Shown here one piece after another: positions 1 to 13,162 of a stretch of DNA of 64,000 nucleotides (within the stretch, counting starts at the first letter, position 1; each line of letters begins with the position of its first letter). Source of the DNA: Fragilariopsis cylindrus CCMP1102 (lineage: Eukaryota; Bacillariophyta; Bacillariophyceae; Bacillariales; Bacillariaceae); NCBI GenBank assembly GCA_900095095.1, contig FMBT01000297.1, positions 310,001 to 374,000 on the forward strand, in the 5' to 3' direction. A model generated the notes under the pieces. It worked only from the letters and a program-made list of their open reading frames with translations, did not search any database and was not told the origin of the DNA. The position numbers and the translations under genes are program-made.

Positions 1-859
1 ATTTAGAAAGTGGTTACAAGCTAAATCTTGAAATCGCATTGCTTTGAAGACCTGTCACGTGACAGTTCTTCAAAAACGACTCATCTTAATAGAGAAGGAA
101 CGCATCTTAATAGATGATCATGTCGTTGTTGTTGATGTTGAATTTGCCTTTTTTCAAAAATAAAATCACTTCTTTTTTAAGGGTCACCAGATTATGGGTT
201 TTTCTACGTGCGCGCGGTACAAAATTATCTCGCGCTGAACTGACCTGACATGAAATTAAATTAAAAAAATGGCAAGTGTAACGTCTACAATTACGTGATG
301 ATTCGTGATTTAATCACCTACTACTGAATATAAAGAAGAACAGTGTTTAATCTGTTTAAGAAGACGTATTATTGGATTAGAGTCTAGCTGCTCAATATAT
401 TTATCAAAATGACACACTATAAGGAGTAAAATTTTTTGAAAAGTGTCAGGTCAGTTTAGTTTTTTACTGGTACTCCTGATAATGTGAGGGACGTTTTTTC
501 TTCTTCTGGATGTTGAGGCCCTTTCTGTACTAATATATGGCCTGACTCTTTTGAAAAAGCCTTCATTCAATTCCGTCGTCAGTCCCGTGTGCACTAAGTC
601 GTGGTCGAGTCCCATTTGAGAATTTTTTTCACGCCTCGCGCTCCTCCTTTTTTGAATTTAACGATTTTAGATCTCACACAATGCGATAAGAATAATCGAA
701 AGCATTGGAAGAGGACTATGATTTTATAGAGAGCTTTGTTATGATATTCTATGAACCATTTTGTTTTGAAGATTCTCTGGAACAATAATTGAAAATAGTC
801 TCAATTTTGGTGCAGCATTACGACAAGAACACGAATAAAGGTGGATACAGCATTTTACC
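1..859. other. Left-edge intergenic region
   Basis: There is no credible gene here. The stretch is AT-rich, and its short open frames on either strand have no recognisable domain. It holds the 5' flank of MSH4 and a perfect CACGTG-centred palindrome near the left edge. A gene ending to the left of the window cannot be excluded. Confidence 0.6.
52..65. promoter_or_regulatory. 14-bp perfect palindrome around CACGTG (G-box/E-box)
   Basis: CTGTCACGTGACAG reads the same on both strands and contains CACGTG, the classic dimeric bHLH/bZIP site. It lies about 800 bp upstream of MSH4 and may equally belong to a gene left of the window. Its use as a regulatory site is inference. Confidence 0.3.
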
Positions 860-3800
860 ATGGATTCTCATCGAAGCGTAACAAGCAATTATGCTTCCAA
901 AAGACGACGCAGAAGTAGTAGTAGTAGTGCAACAATAGTACACGTAGTAATCCTACTAAATCCGGTTTCGGGGGTTCATATTCGTCATCACGGTCCATAT
1001 CGAGTGCTGCTCTCGTCGTGGCGGGGTGGCGGTAGTGTCAACAGCAATGGCAATAATAATAATAATAACGGTCGCGACCGTCTTCGTCGACGTCACAATC
1101 TTGGTATCGCAAATAGCAATAGCAACAGCAGCACGAGTAACAACCGTCGTAATAATAATAATAAATAGTAATGAACATCATCGACGACACAACATTCACT
1201 GTCACCGTATCCAACATCTCATATTGTTTGTGCAATAGGAGAAAATTTAGCAAGAGAGACTTGCGTTGTTTCATTAGACGTATCGGCTCCGTTCTTACTC
1301 AACGTTACTAAACAAAGTAACGGACAAAGTTATTCTGAAACGATCTCTTATCTATCAGTTCTATGTCCAGATGAAGTCTTGATGAATGAAGGACGATATC
1401 ATTCTCCACTCGCTCGAAAAGTTTTACAACATTTCGATTTACAACGAGGAGCACAACACGGCGGTGAGGATGGTTCTACGGCAGCAGCCACATCAAAAAC
1501 AGCAACCGCGGTTGGTTCTAATTCTGATGCTGCCCCTTGTGACGAAGTAACGGTTGTCAAATTTATTTCTCGATCGTACTTTGATCAAACAAAGGGTGCA
1601 GATCTACTTCGACGATTGGCGAGACAGGATACATACGATTCAACGTTGGTGGAAGAATATATTTTACTATCGAGTTCCCACGCTGTTCTTCATTATACAC
1701 AACTTACCTTAGGAGCTGTTTCGTTCACGAAGCATTGTTTAGATGTTCGTGTTAATACTGGTGGTCATAACAATCATCGGATGGAAATTGATCGTTCAAC
1801 ATTACTCCAATTAGAATTATTGACAAATAACGGTGCGAAATCATCAAGTAACCGTAAACATTCATTGATTTCGACGATGGATTGTACTAAAACTAATGTT
1901 GGACATCGATTACTACGAACAACTCTCATGGCACCACCATGTAGAATGGATACTATCACGGCACGCTTGAATTTAGTGGATACATTTCTACATGACGAAG
2001 ATTTGTTTTACGCAACATTGCAACAATTGAAAAATCTAACGAGTTTAGACAATATGCTAACAAACATAGTCGTCGTTCCAGCGAGGAGACAACAAAAGCA
2101 GCAGCAGCAGCAACAACAACAACCGACAACATAGTACTGATGCTAATACTAATTCATCGGTACAAGCAATCAATACCACTACTACTACTACCAATAACAG
2201 TACCGCAACTGGTAAAAACATCGTTGGCAAGAGCAATGCAGCAAATGCACGTGTTGCTAGTAAAGGTATATCTGCACTGGTCTGTATTAAGTCTACATTA
2301 GCGTCCATTCCAGTACTCGCATCAATATTGAAAAATCATTTGGATCGTATTGATGCAATCACCGAGGAAGAAAAAAAACGTAGAAAAGATTCCCGCAAAG
2401 AAGAAGAAGAAGAAGAAGTGAAGGATGACGATGAAGGAGGAGAAGCAGCATCCATCGCCACTGCCAAGAATAGTTTGCTGATTGGTCTAGGTGTGGGTAT
2501 ATCGTCGTCATCGTCATCGTCGTCAACTTCTTCCTTCTCGCACTAACAATCATCAATTGCTTCGTGCAATCATTTTTGCGTTGAGTCAACCGGAGTTACG
2601 TATCGTTCGGGATGCGATCGATGAGGCTTTCACCGAAAGCACTACGTATACAAAAAATGCTAACGCAATGAAACATCAGGAATGTTTTGCCCTGAAAAGT
2701 TCTGATGGGAACGGGATGATGGACATTCTTCGCAAGGTATGAATGGAACAATACCGCACAATATGTTACTGGTAACTTATTTCTTTTGAAAAATTAATCC
2801 CTTACTCACATTTGTTGTTGTCACTGGTGACCTTCTTGTTCATTTGTGTATGTCTCTGATACCATTACAATGTTCGAAAAAACAAAAGGCCTTTTTGAGC
2901 AACGTCGACGATATTTACAAAAAAGCCGACGACTACGCTGAGGTACATGGGATCTCTCATGTGGCAGTCAAGTTTTCTACCGCGAGGGGCTATTATCTAT
3001 CTTTACCCATGGAAATGGCATCGAATCTTCCCAATGAATTTATCCAACCGACCAAATCAGGGAAATTTATTCATTGTAGCACCGAGGAAGTACAATCATT
3101 GAATATCCGAGCCCAGGACAATATCCAAGATTTGTTGATGATGACCCACGAACGAATCCAAGAGGTGCTTGACGTGGCGAGATCAAAATATGATGCATTG
3201 GCTCGTCTTTCGGACGCGGTAGCACTTCTTGATTTGTGTCATTCATTTGCTGATAAGGTCACGTTGAGTAAACTACCATGGGCTCGACCTTCCTTAACAG
3301 ATGGTGCAGTGGCGGCTGTAGAAGATAATCAGGAAAAAAATCACGACAACGATGGAGGCAATGCCGTCAACGCCGATGCTAACGCCACCACTAATCTGGA
3401 AGAATCTTACGCAATTGCTATCTGTAACGGGCGATATGGTATCGACGTCGATGATGAAGTAGTTACCTCCGGGGATGGCGAATGGGTCGCTAACGACACG
3501 TATGCGAATTTGTCGAAGAATCTTACAGTTATTTCGGGCATCAACGGCAGTGGAAAGTCAACGTATCTCAAACAAATCGCTATCATCGTACTATTGGCTC
3601 ACTGTGGTTCGTATGTTCCAGCAGAAGAAGCATTGATCCCGTTGACTAACCGTCTTTGTGCCAGAATGATGACAGCAGACGATCAAGAGAACAACATATC
3701 ATCATTCATGCTCGAGATGAAAGAGACGGCTTTCATATGTAACAATGCAACTTCTCGCTCCTTAATTCTTTTGGATGAACTGGGACGAGCTACTTCAAAC

Positions 3801-4491
3801 GAAGACGGAGTAGCCATAGCTTGGGCCGTTGCAGAGTGTCTTTTAGCTAAGGGTGCGCTTACTTATTTTGTTACTCACTACCCTCAGCTCTGCCAGATGT
3901 CGAGCGCTTATCCAGCGGTACAGAATCAACATTTGAAGGCAACGATGTCCGATGATGGGAATGGAATCATAGAATACAGTCACAAGATTGGTACAGGTCC
4001 GTGTGATGCGATGTCAAGTTATGGAGTGGAAATGGCAACGTCTTGTGGGTGGCCGTCGGATGTTGTGGAAGTGGTAAGATACATTTTGTCTTCGTTTTAT
4101 TCTAAATCGACTTTGCAAATCGAAATCAATCTCATTTTCTCTAATATCAATAATTTTATGTTTCGTATTGCTATAAATATAGGCTCGAGCCATAGAAAAC
4201 GCGTTGAAGGACAAGCTCGACGATTTTCCCCTTTGCGACGAAGATATCGATATTGGTACCGAAATTCGGTACAAGAAATCGTTGAAAGAAACATCGCAGA
4301 AATTGACGCAGTGTGTTTCTGAGTGTGAGCCCACACTCGAGGCATTGCAGCACGCACTTCAGTCATTGTATGTTTCGATGTTAGAAACAGTCCCCAAATC
4401 GGCAATAACAAGCTTGTTGAAGGATGAAAATGATGAAAATGAAGACTCCACAAGCATGTTGAAGGATGGAAATGACGATGATGAAGGCTAA
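860..4491 (+). CDS. MSH4: MutS homologue MSH4 (meiotic crossover protein)
   Basis: MSH4 forms a heterodimer with MSH5 that stabilises meiotic recombination intermediates; it has no mismatch-repair role. The connector region is at 1223-1760, followed by the lever/core (SLISTMDCTKTNVGHRLLRT, about 1860). The ATPase is at 3480-4070, with Walker A GINGSGKST (the usual P of GPN is I), Walker B LILLDELGRATS and the THY switch. Two introns are clear: 2737-2888 and 4074-4182, both GT-AG. The last exon codes an acidic tail and stops at 4491. The N-terminus is low-complexity S/N/R, so the start at 860 is uncertain. The frame changes in the poly-Q run near 2100 and the poly-S run near 2520 although MSH4 similarity continues, so these are probably assembly indels. 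The gene is convergent with the E1 gene 138 bp away. MSH4 is preferred over MSH5 from overall motif similarity. Confidence 0.88.
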
Positions 4492-4629
4492 GCATTCCTC
4501 AAGCAAAGATTATACATCATAAGTGGTCGGATAGATACGTATGGTTGTAGTTCTTCGATGTGTAGTAGATACTTCAGCTGTAAAAGAAATAAGATCTATG
4601 TCTATTACATATTGTGTTCATTGTGTAGT

Positions 4630-7600
4630 TTATGATCGGATTAGTCGAACTGGTGGAAGCTCCACTTCTTCACATGTTTCTGTATCTTCGACCGCAACGG
4701 ACAAATCGATAAAAGAGCCTGATCCTCCTACTACTGAAGAATTAGAAGGAGTAGAGTCATCGCTTTCTTCCGTATTTGTTGGCCCATCTCTGGAAAATTC
4801 CTCATCGAATTCTTCTCCAGATTGCACAGCTTCCTCGATAATTGTCCATATGCTCTTGTTTAGAAGTTCTTCGTCGTCTTCGTGTAGAAAATTAGCGTAA
4901 ATCATAATTGGCCCAATCGAAATGCTAGCAACCTCAACGGCATCGGGATCTTCCTTGAATGCCTTTTTCTGGATTCGTTTCAACAAGCGACGTAGTGTAA
5001 GCCCTCCCGATTGTGCAGCCTTTTTTCCTTCTTTGATAGTTATCTGATCCCATAACGTGTGCGTCTCGCCTCTCACCCCTGGGTACTCTTCGGCCGGTAG
5101 AGGAGAGGTAAAGGCAAAAAAAGGAAGCGCCAAGTTGATGAATGCATTCCGATGCCGATTCAATGGCTTCCTCTGTGTCAGCTTAATGAGTTCTATGCAC
5201 GACAAAGCCGAAACAAATGCAGTAGTCGTTATCATAGCGGGTACAATTTTTCCTGCAACCTTTCGGGTCTCCATTGAGTCAACGGGTGCAATACCATAAC
5301 AGATAGCTCGGAGATTACTAGCTGCGGTTATAAAGGTAATATGATCGTTAGAATCGTCATCTTTTTCAAATTCAACCGCAGAAAGGGAGGGGAATGACGT
5401 AGCTGCGCCATTAGTCGATATAGAATTCAGCGGTGCTAGTTCCTCTTGAATTGTCGACTTGTGCTTTTTTTCACGTGACTTTTTGCCTTTTTTTGTAGCA
5501 TCTACAAGAGCCTCTTTGGCTTCATCTATAGTGACAAGCCCGAGATTATCACGTGGATTTGAAGGAATACCAATGTACGTTTCGAATCGTAGTCGGGCAG
5601 CACTTCGAACAAAATCGATCATATTATTATTTATCTCTTCTTCCTGTTTCGTCATACCGTCCTCTGTATTCCCTTGACGTGAAAGCGAGAACGATAATGC
5701 TTTTGGTGGCTTCCTTGATCCAGTCCAAAAACGATCCCCGTCATCGTCGAGCTTATCAATCGGGTGCTCCAATAGAAGATCCTGAATAGTATCATAAAAC
5801 AATTCCTTCCCTAGAGCAATAGCCCATTCTATCGACATTGTCTGCATCAAAGTAGTTCTATCTACACTACTACCCTGTTCCGCAAGCATCAGCAAGTCGT
5901 TCGATAGTTCCTTGGCGGCTTCCACGGCAGCATCGTCCCCCACATTTTCGTCTAATTTATTGGCTAGTCCCTTGACGCCCGTATCGATAAAATGTTGTGC
6001 GTATTGATTGACTTGCCGTGGTCGTCGAACATATAAACCATCAAAAAGATCACGACCCCATTGGATGGTATGAGAAATAGAATAAGGAAAGTTCTTCAGA
6101 GTACATACCGGAATTGCAGCCTCCGGAGGATCCACACTGGATCCGTAGGATTCACTCTGGTGAGGAACCACGACTTGAACGTTACCTTTTGATCCAAGGG
6201 TACCAGCATCAATCATTGATTTTTTGTTGGCAACACATTGGCCGTCCATAAATAGCCTAGCTTCCATATTATCAAGTGCGTTTAGGATTACATCAACTCC
6301 ATTCGACCAGAATTTAGAATCAAACGGACCCGAATCTTCTTCGTCTCCAACTTTACTGGTATGACATTCACTTTCACCGATGGATTCATGCGATGGACGG
6401 CTTCTTCAGCGGCCTTACTCTTGAATTTACCGATATCAGAATCTCGGAATAGTAGCTGCCGGCTTAAATTAGATTTTTCGATTGTGTCCATATCTGTGAC
6501 CACTATATTGCCGGATTGCCAGTACCGGCTTCCATAGCAGCAATATTTTTCAAATTTCACACCCGATAGCGCCAGATCCTACCACAAACAGCTTTTGATT
6601 CTGCAAGCGTCGAACCGTCTCTGACCCTAATATGTAAGATAATCCTGTTGTTGTTTCTCGTGAGTGTTCGAATCCTCATTAAGTTCGTCCAGAACCTCAT
6701 CGCAGTCGTAGAGAAGAAATTGTTGAATTGGGTTATAAAGTCCCGATATAGCTTTCAGACATTCTTGAGAAGCGATGGCTCCAAATATAGCTTGAAGAGG
6801 TACAAATTTTGCTGGGCAAGTCCTAAGAAAGTTATGACAGTGACGTTTCCATTCTTTGTCCATTTATCGCAGTCATCATCATCATTATGGTCGTCGACGA
6901 TTCCACTGTCAAGATCTGATGTCGTCTGTGCTGCCATCCTCGAGAATGACTTCCAATCACTTGAACGAGGCATTCGATTATTTTTTCGTACAAAATAATC
7001 CAACGCTTGAAAGCTATTAAAAACTGCCTTCCGACGGGAATTGTCAAAGATTTTTCGAAATCACAGGGTGCAAATATTTGACGGGAAGAAGTACCATCTC
7101 GATGGAGTAAGTCGTTGCCTCAGTCAATGTTCTTTAAGAGACTGAAAAGAAACCTCCTGGACTTGTTTTTGTCTGCTGAAACTTGTTGCTTTCGCATTGA
7201 TTATATCGATCAGGTCATTTGCCACTATGGAATTTTGATTGCTATTCTCATCGTCGGCAGTAATAGTAGTAGAAATAATCTCAACGTGGATTTTTCGGGT
7301 GTTAGGACCTTAACGACCCTGCAGGGAATGTCTTCTAGTGTAGATCCATCAGAGCCTTGGAACGCTATAATATCATCTTTTGAGACATCATGTCGTTCCC
7401 CCTCGACGGCTTTGATCAAAAGAGTAGCAGCACTGGCACCACCCCCAGGAGAATTCTTATCGCCATTGTTGTCGACTATTTCGACACGATCAAGTGGTAT
7501 GACGAGTGGAGTCTCACCATCGGCATCATAAACTTTATGACGTGATCCAAAATCACAAAATATTCGTCCATACACGCCTGCGGTTTCTACTGAAACAAAT

Positions 7601-8354
7601 TTCATCAAGAAGAAGTTGGATGACGACGTCGACAATACTGATTCCATTCTTCTTGTTGCTTGTACGGACGATCGACACATAAAAGTATTCCTCCTTTTTT
7701 CTTCTTCTTTCTCCAACTAAGCATTCGCTGTTGATATTTTCGTCAAACAAAAAATCCTTTTTTAATACAGTCGAAACCTTCAACGCTGGATTCAAACGAC
7801 GAAGAAATTCTACCAAGACCTTAACAAGGTGATTCGTTGACATTGATGTGGACTCATAACATCTTCCAATTCTGTTATAGCACCTCGGATATACGTCATT
7901 CCTAAATCATCAAGATCCGAACGATGATAATCCTGACTAATATTTTCGTCATCATCATCGACTATTAATATTACTTTTCCAACTCCACTAAGAGCTAAAT
8001 TCTTTAATGATTCCCACAGAAGACCTGACCGGATCGGACCATCAACGTATACGGTAGAGGTTCGGATTAATCCATGTGCTCGTGCTCCCATCGTATAGAC
8101 CTGTCGACTATACCGTTCTTCGTCGTTCTCACATATTATCATTTTCATTCATCATCATCGTCGTCGTCGTCTGCTGATATTATCGTATCATCAGATTCCT
8201 CTTCGTTAATACCACCATAATCATCATCCCTAACACTGCCACCGCCACGTAATAAGTCTGATAATTTTTTATGTTGCTGTTGCGATGGTGCCAACAACGC
8301 CCAATTATTATTCGTTATCGGTTGTCGCTGTCGTCCAAGGCAATCGGCGGGCAT
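4630..8354 (-). CDS. UBA1: Ubiquitin-activating enzyme E1 (UBA1/UBA6 type)
   Basis: E1 adenylates ubiquitin, captures it on a catalytic cysteine and passes it to E2 enzymes. All parts are present in order on the minus strand. The N-terminal inactive adenylation half has [11 protein letters not shown] near 8120 and GRIFCDFG near 7555. The active adenylation half has [10 protein letters not shown] near 6570 and [17 protein letters not shown] near 6490. The catalytic cysteine is in [19 protein letters not shown] near 6100, and the C-terminal ubiquitin-fold domain ends [10 protein letters not shown]. The extreme N-terminus is acidic (poly-D), so the start at 8354 is tentative. The frame changes at least six times without loss of homology. 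Two changes are resolved by restoring one base in a short T or G run (near 6550 and 6510), which points to consensus indels. A choice between UBA1 and UBA6 is not possible by eye. Confidence 0.9.
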
Positions 8355-8945
8355 CGACGGCGACGACCAGTGACGAAACAGCTACTACGAAAACGGCGAG
8401 ATTTAGTAACATTGTGCGATTGCAGTAACTCCGTTCCATTCCAAATATTTATATTACAGTATGACGACTAACGGTTTTACATCGATCTCAATTGATCTCT
8501 CGGATCTTAATATTTCACAACAATGTACGATTTATGTTTTGATTTTGAAATTGGTGAAATAGATTTGTTGAAATTTTTCATAAGATCCACGTGTAAGAAA
8601 AAGTATTGGGACTAAAAAATCGTGCCAGTCACACGTGCTCAATATAGTATGGAGAATGAAACATCATCGTCATCATAAAAATATCAATTTTCATTTTTCA
8701 TCCTTCTTTATTTTTATTTTTATTTTCCATCACAAGTACCTCATACCGTACACAGCCATCCTCTACTGTACATCTTTCAAGATATCATAAAGGCAGCCGC
8801 AAAACCAAAATCTAGCCAACTTGCGATGAAACGCCTCAATCTCATTATCTGTTTTTTTTGGTGTAACCTCCTGAAACAAAGGGTCGATCGATTGATTGAT
8901 TGATTTCAAAAGTTGTTATTAGAAAAAAGAAAAAGATCGTAAAGA
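8355..8945. other. Intergenic spacer between divergent genes
   Basis: This AT-rich spacer separates the 5' end of the E1 gene from the cupredoxin gene, so both promoters should lie here. It contains poly-T stretches near 8700. No RNA gene or domain-bearing frame was seen. Confidence 0.6.
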
Positions 8946-9710
8946 ATGCGTATGATGGTGGCATCGGCAATCAATTATTTCGTCTCTTGGTCGTTGGTCT
9001 TTCTCTTCCTACAGCAGCAACAGCAACAGCAGCAGACTGGGTTCGTTTTGCTGCCCCCGAATACGAAAGAAGTTGTAAGAATCAATTTTCCTTGGTGTAT
9101 CCCCGACCCCGAGACACCCTACGAACTTCAATCGGGCATCAAGGAAGGTGATACAGTTTTCTTTACTTGGAGTGGCGTATATCACAATGTTATCTCTATC
9201 CTAGTGGAAATTGTGCTGACAGGACCGACCGCGAATACCTAGGAGAATCTGCCTCCGAACCTCGTATACGTTTAAAAGTGAAGACATCGGGAATAATCTA
9301 ACATTTGTCTGCGACGTTAGTAGTCACTGTGCCTCTGGACAGATTGTCACCTTTGCCAACGTGCATCAGCGAACAGAACTGAGAATGTCATGTATTCGAT
9401 GACAAACAATCGTGTGGGGATATTACATACCTTTCTAGTAGTACCAATGATAGTAGTAGTAGTAGTAGTAGTAGAAGAAGAAGCAGCAGCAGCAGAAGTA
9501 GTTTTCTGATTTCTTTTTTGATTTGTGGTGCTGTTGTTGGCGGCCTACACGAATCATTCTGGTAACGATTCTAGTCCTGCTCTTTTTCCTGGTGGTACAA
9601 CTCGTTACGGTGGTGCAACTTTTGAAAATCAATTACGAGCTGAGGAACGAATGAAAAAGATGTGGATTCGGAATAATAATGACTATGCAGCTAGCAGTAG
9701 AGTTGAATAA
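8946..9710 (+). CDS. Small secreted cupredoxin (blue copper-like) protein
   Basis: The N-terminus is a hydrophobic signal-like segment (NYFVSWSLVFLFL) running into a poly-Q tract. A plastocyanin/phytocyanin-like fold follows: VVRINFPWCIPDPETPY, then GDTVFFTWSGVYHNV, whose His is the probable first copper ligand. Then come YLYPSGNC and YTFKSEDIGNNLTFVCDVSSHC, where Cys and His are ligands and the following Gln (ASGQ) is a likely axial ligand. The frame changes once right after HNV (one T short) and again before YTF, so the gene as read is split although the fold is intact. A last piece (9525-9710, LLLAAYTNHSG...) may be its C-terminus or unrelated. The role is probably electron transfer or copper binding outside the cytosol. 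The substrate is unknown. Confidence 0.62.
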
Positions 9711-9790
9711 TGGATGATGATGATGTATATTAAATTATTCTTTAATGTTATGTAAAATATATATAAATTTATTCGTTTCGTCAGAGTTCG

Positions 9791-10737
9791 TCATCGTTCA
9801 TCACCACTTTCCTCTTCTTCGTCGTTCTCGTCTTTATTCCAGTCAAAGAATGTATATATGTATGTATATGTATGTATATCTGTATTGATATTATCAGGAT
9901 CGACATTTATATTTTTCCCGGTATTATATCTCAATGATGGTGTGCTCGTATTGAAGAATTTATCGCCAATATATCCTCCTCCTTTTCCAACATCGATGGT
10001 AGTTGTGCGATTGGTAGTATCCACCTCCTTGGAATGATATTATGCCGTATCCTTCGTCCAAAAATACCCTCATCGCCATCAGTATCGCTACCAACAGGTC
10101 CATTTTTCATCCGGAGGTTCCTTATGATGTCCCATTTACTCAACTTCTATCTGTGGGAGGAAGTGTAATGTCTCTCTGAAGGAGTCAACAGGCAATGTAC
10201 GACTCGACTCACGATATTATTATTGTTGTTGTTATCATCGGATGATGATGATACTGACGATGAATTATTACTAGTACTAGTTGATAATCGATATTGTTTT
10301 AGTAACCACCAAATCAAATATGAAAACCCTAACCAGAATATTGTAAATATGATACAATATATTGCCTGTCCAAGATTATAATTACCACTGAAACCACCAA
10401 AATTTACTATAATTCCAGCAAAATAATTTAATGTCACAAACAAATATGATCCCACCACACACCATGCTGTGCCTACAGATTGTAGTGAATAACGATCATT
10501 CACATTGTTGTTGTTATTATTTGTTGTTAAATACAAGATATAACTATTGCTCGTAATAACAGTAAGGAAAGAAATTATACCACCATCAAGAATTTGATTT
10601 TGTATTGTATTTATAAGAGCCCATATCCAAAATACAATTGCAATACTACCAATTACAATAGAATATATTTTCAAGTGTTGTAGTAGTGTTATTGTTGTCA
10701 TTGTCGTTGTCGTACTCATCGTCATCGTCATTGTCAT
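9791..10737 (-). CDS. Four-helix membrane protein of unknown function
   Basis: The first 196 codons (10737-10147) are an uninterrupted frame with a Thr/Met-rich start and four strongly hydrophobic segments near residues 24-45, 53-70, 90-112 and 120-146. The third contains SYLFVTLNYFAG and the fourth IFTIFWLGFSYLIWWLL. A hydrophilic S/D/N-rich tail follows. Open coding-like sequence continues downstream in other frames to 9791 (WDIIRNLRMKNGPVGSDTDG, then GGGYIGDKFFNTSTPSL, then an acidic end). The tail is therefore probably longer than the first frame shows. No family was recognised. Whether 9791-10146 belongs to this gene is inference. Confidence 0.5.
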
Positions 10738-11684
10738 CGTTTCGTTTCGTTTCGTTTCCTTATCTTTCTTTTTCTTGTTTTTAATGCTGTTATTTATTTG
10801 TCGTCTTTCGATAACAAGTACTTTGGTGCATTTCTTTGATCCTTATCGGTTATCATCCCTCGTTCTTGCTCTTGTCCTTTGTCGTTTTTCGATGGCTTAG
10901 TCGATGACACAATACGGTCATCCAATCGTGTTTTGTCTTGCACTAACTTACTATCACATCATTGCACTAACTTACTATCACATCGTCTATCATCTTCTTA
11001 CTTAGTACCAAAGAAGGTTGAAAAAATTCTGTACTACGTTACATAGTAGACTAATCTTCAATTCATACGTGGATAATAGTGTATTCGAGAATTTAAAAAT
11101 CCGCGCGCCCTTTTTCTTTATTGATCAAGATTCACAAAATCACTAAAAACAAGGGCAAGATAACAGTCAAGATCTTTGTTGCTTGCTTCGATCGATTAAT
11201 GCGGCACAGTGATGCCCTACATACTACAGAAGCTGTCGAAGAGTTGTATCAATCAATCTCTCTCTCTCCTACTGTATCAGACTTGCTACGAATTGAAGTA
11301 GTTAAGGTGCTAGTATTTTGATATTTCTGATCACAGCGTTTGCCTGCTGCAGCTGTTCTTGGCCAATATTACAACTATCAGAATATTTTGGGTAAGAGAA
11401 TATCGAATGGAAACGCGAGGTAATAGATGTGTAACTTACTGCTAAGTACTATGTGTTTGGGAAATATTGTACAGTACAATGCGAGATGGAATGTTTCGAT
11501 TTTATAGTGAGGAATCCGCTGTGTCTTTTTTCTTGTTCTGTTTTGTATACAGTATTGTATATTTCTCTTCTGCTCTATACGAATACTGTGTGTACCAAGG
11601 GTAGCACAGACAAATTCAATAATATAAAGCTCTACTAGTATCACACACTCACAAATCCATTCTCTTTGCTATAGTACATTATTA
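10738..11684. other. Intergenic region with short tandem repeats
   Basis: No supported gene. A TTTCG repeat lies directly upstream of the membrane protein start (about 10738-10757), and a 24-bp direct tandem repeat lies at 10938-10984. One 66-codon frame at 11121-11321 has no recognisable domain and was not called. The rest is AT-rich. Confidence 0.55.
10938..10984. repeat. 24-bp direct tandem repeat, two copies
   Basis: The unit TTGCACTAACTTACTATCAC plus ATC occurs twice back to back with one intervening base. It is a local duplication with no coding context. Confidence 0.8.
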
Positions 11685-13162
11685 ATGATCCGTGACAACA
11701 TGAAGAACAACAACGACGACAACGATAATGATGACGATAAGACTGACAACGACGATAATAACAACAACAACGATACTGATACTGATAAGGGTGAGGATGA
11801 TGTAGTATATTATTTCAACAATGCAGGACAAGCACCGCTATCATTAGATGTTCAAAACATTGGAATAAAAATAATAGCTGAAACACCACCATGGGATGAT
11901 AATAATCATAAATATGCACAATCAAGTCAAAAACGGATACGTACTTTATTCTCTACCCTAATCGGTGATATTGATAATGATAATGATATTGATAATGATA
12001 ATGATATTGATAATAACAACAATGAATCATCCTCGTCCGGTAGTCGAATCGCTATAGTACCTAGTACAGCTTTTGCTATTACACTTGCAGCAAGGAATAT
12101 ACAACGGATACACTACTTACAACAAAGGGATGGGGTGGTGATGATAGTTGTGATGGTCGTGGACGTATCATAGTGTTACAAGATCAATTCGATTCGGCTG
12201 TCTATCCATGGCAACAAATATGTGAGGAATCGGATGGGAAAATTGCACTTGATATCGTAGAATATCCACCATCCTCGGAGATCTCTGAATTATGTGTTGT
12301 TGCCGATGGTTATGAAGGTACTACTAGTAGATGGACGAAAGCCGTTTTGCAAAAACTCTTTCATAACAACAACAACAAACAACAACGATGATGATATAGT
12401 AAAATATTGGCAGCATGTTTACCACCACTTCATTGGTCGGATGGGACATTATTAGATTTAGAAATTATTGGTAACGTCTGTCAACAACAAAATATACCAT
12501 TAATTATTGATGCGACACAAGTTATTGGAATTATGTCATTTAATATTCAAAAAATGGGTCAACCATGTATGGTGGCATGTTCGACACATAAATGGTTACG
12601 TGGTCCATCTGGTTGTTCCTTAATATATATTTCACCTAATGTACAAGATACATGGATACCATTAGATTATCATGGTAGAGGACGTGCTTTACTAGACATA
12701 CTCACAAAAATGGAATGGTTCCTAAAAAAGGTTATCCAGAACAATATTATAATGATTCACGTAAATTTGATAGTGGTGGTAAATCGAATCCAATTCTACT
12801 ACCAATGTTAGAAGTTGCAATGGAATCAGTTGTACAATTAGGTGATTTAGTTCAAGTTCAATTACAGTTAAGAACATTAATGGAACCATTATTACAATGG
12901 GCAACAGAAAATGGGTTTACTATTAATATGGTTGATAACAATAATAACGATGATGACGATGATCATTACCATGCATATCATATAATAGGATTAATACCAA
13001 AAGAAAAAACACCAGAAGAAATGATTATTATGGTCGAAAAACTTGCAAAGAAAGGAAGATTTTTCTGCTGTACGATGTGGTGGAATACGTGTTTCTCCAT
13101 ATATAACTACCACTCCAAATGATGTACAAAAATTAATAGATGGATTGAAGGAATTTTCTTAG
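11685..13162 (+). CDS. Class V aminotransferase-like PLP enzyme (cysteine desulfurase/epimerase superfamily)
   Basis: After an acidic N/D-rich start the protein shows FNNAGQAPLS, the fold-type I opening strand typical of class V aminotransferases. SRIAIVPSTAFAITLAARNI follows. Then comes the cofactor region LIIDATQVIG with the Schiff-base lysine in ACSTHKWLRGPSG (near 12590). The C-terminal piece GGIRVSPYITTTPNDVQKLI ends at the stop at 13162. Frames change near 12170, 12400, 12715 and 13070, each time with homology resuming, some next to CAA/AAC repeats. The superfamily includes cysteine desulfurases, selenocysteine lyases, kynureninases and isopenicillin-N-epimerase-like proteins, and the subfamily cannot be assigned. 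No organelle presequence is obvious. Confidence 0.72.

Noticed and set aside
11121-11321. 66-codon plus-strand frame as a gene
   Set aside because: No domain, no supporting splice sites and ordinary length for chance in AT-rich DNA.
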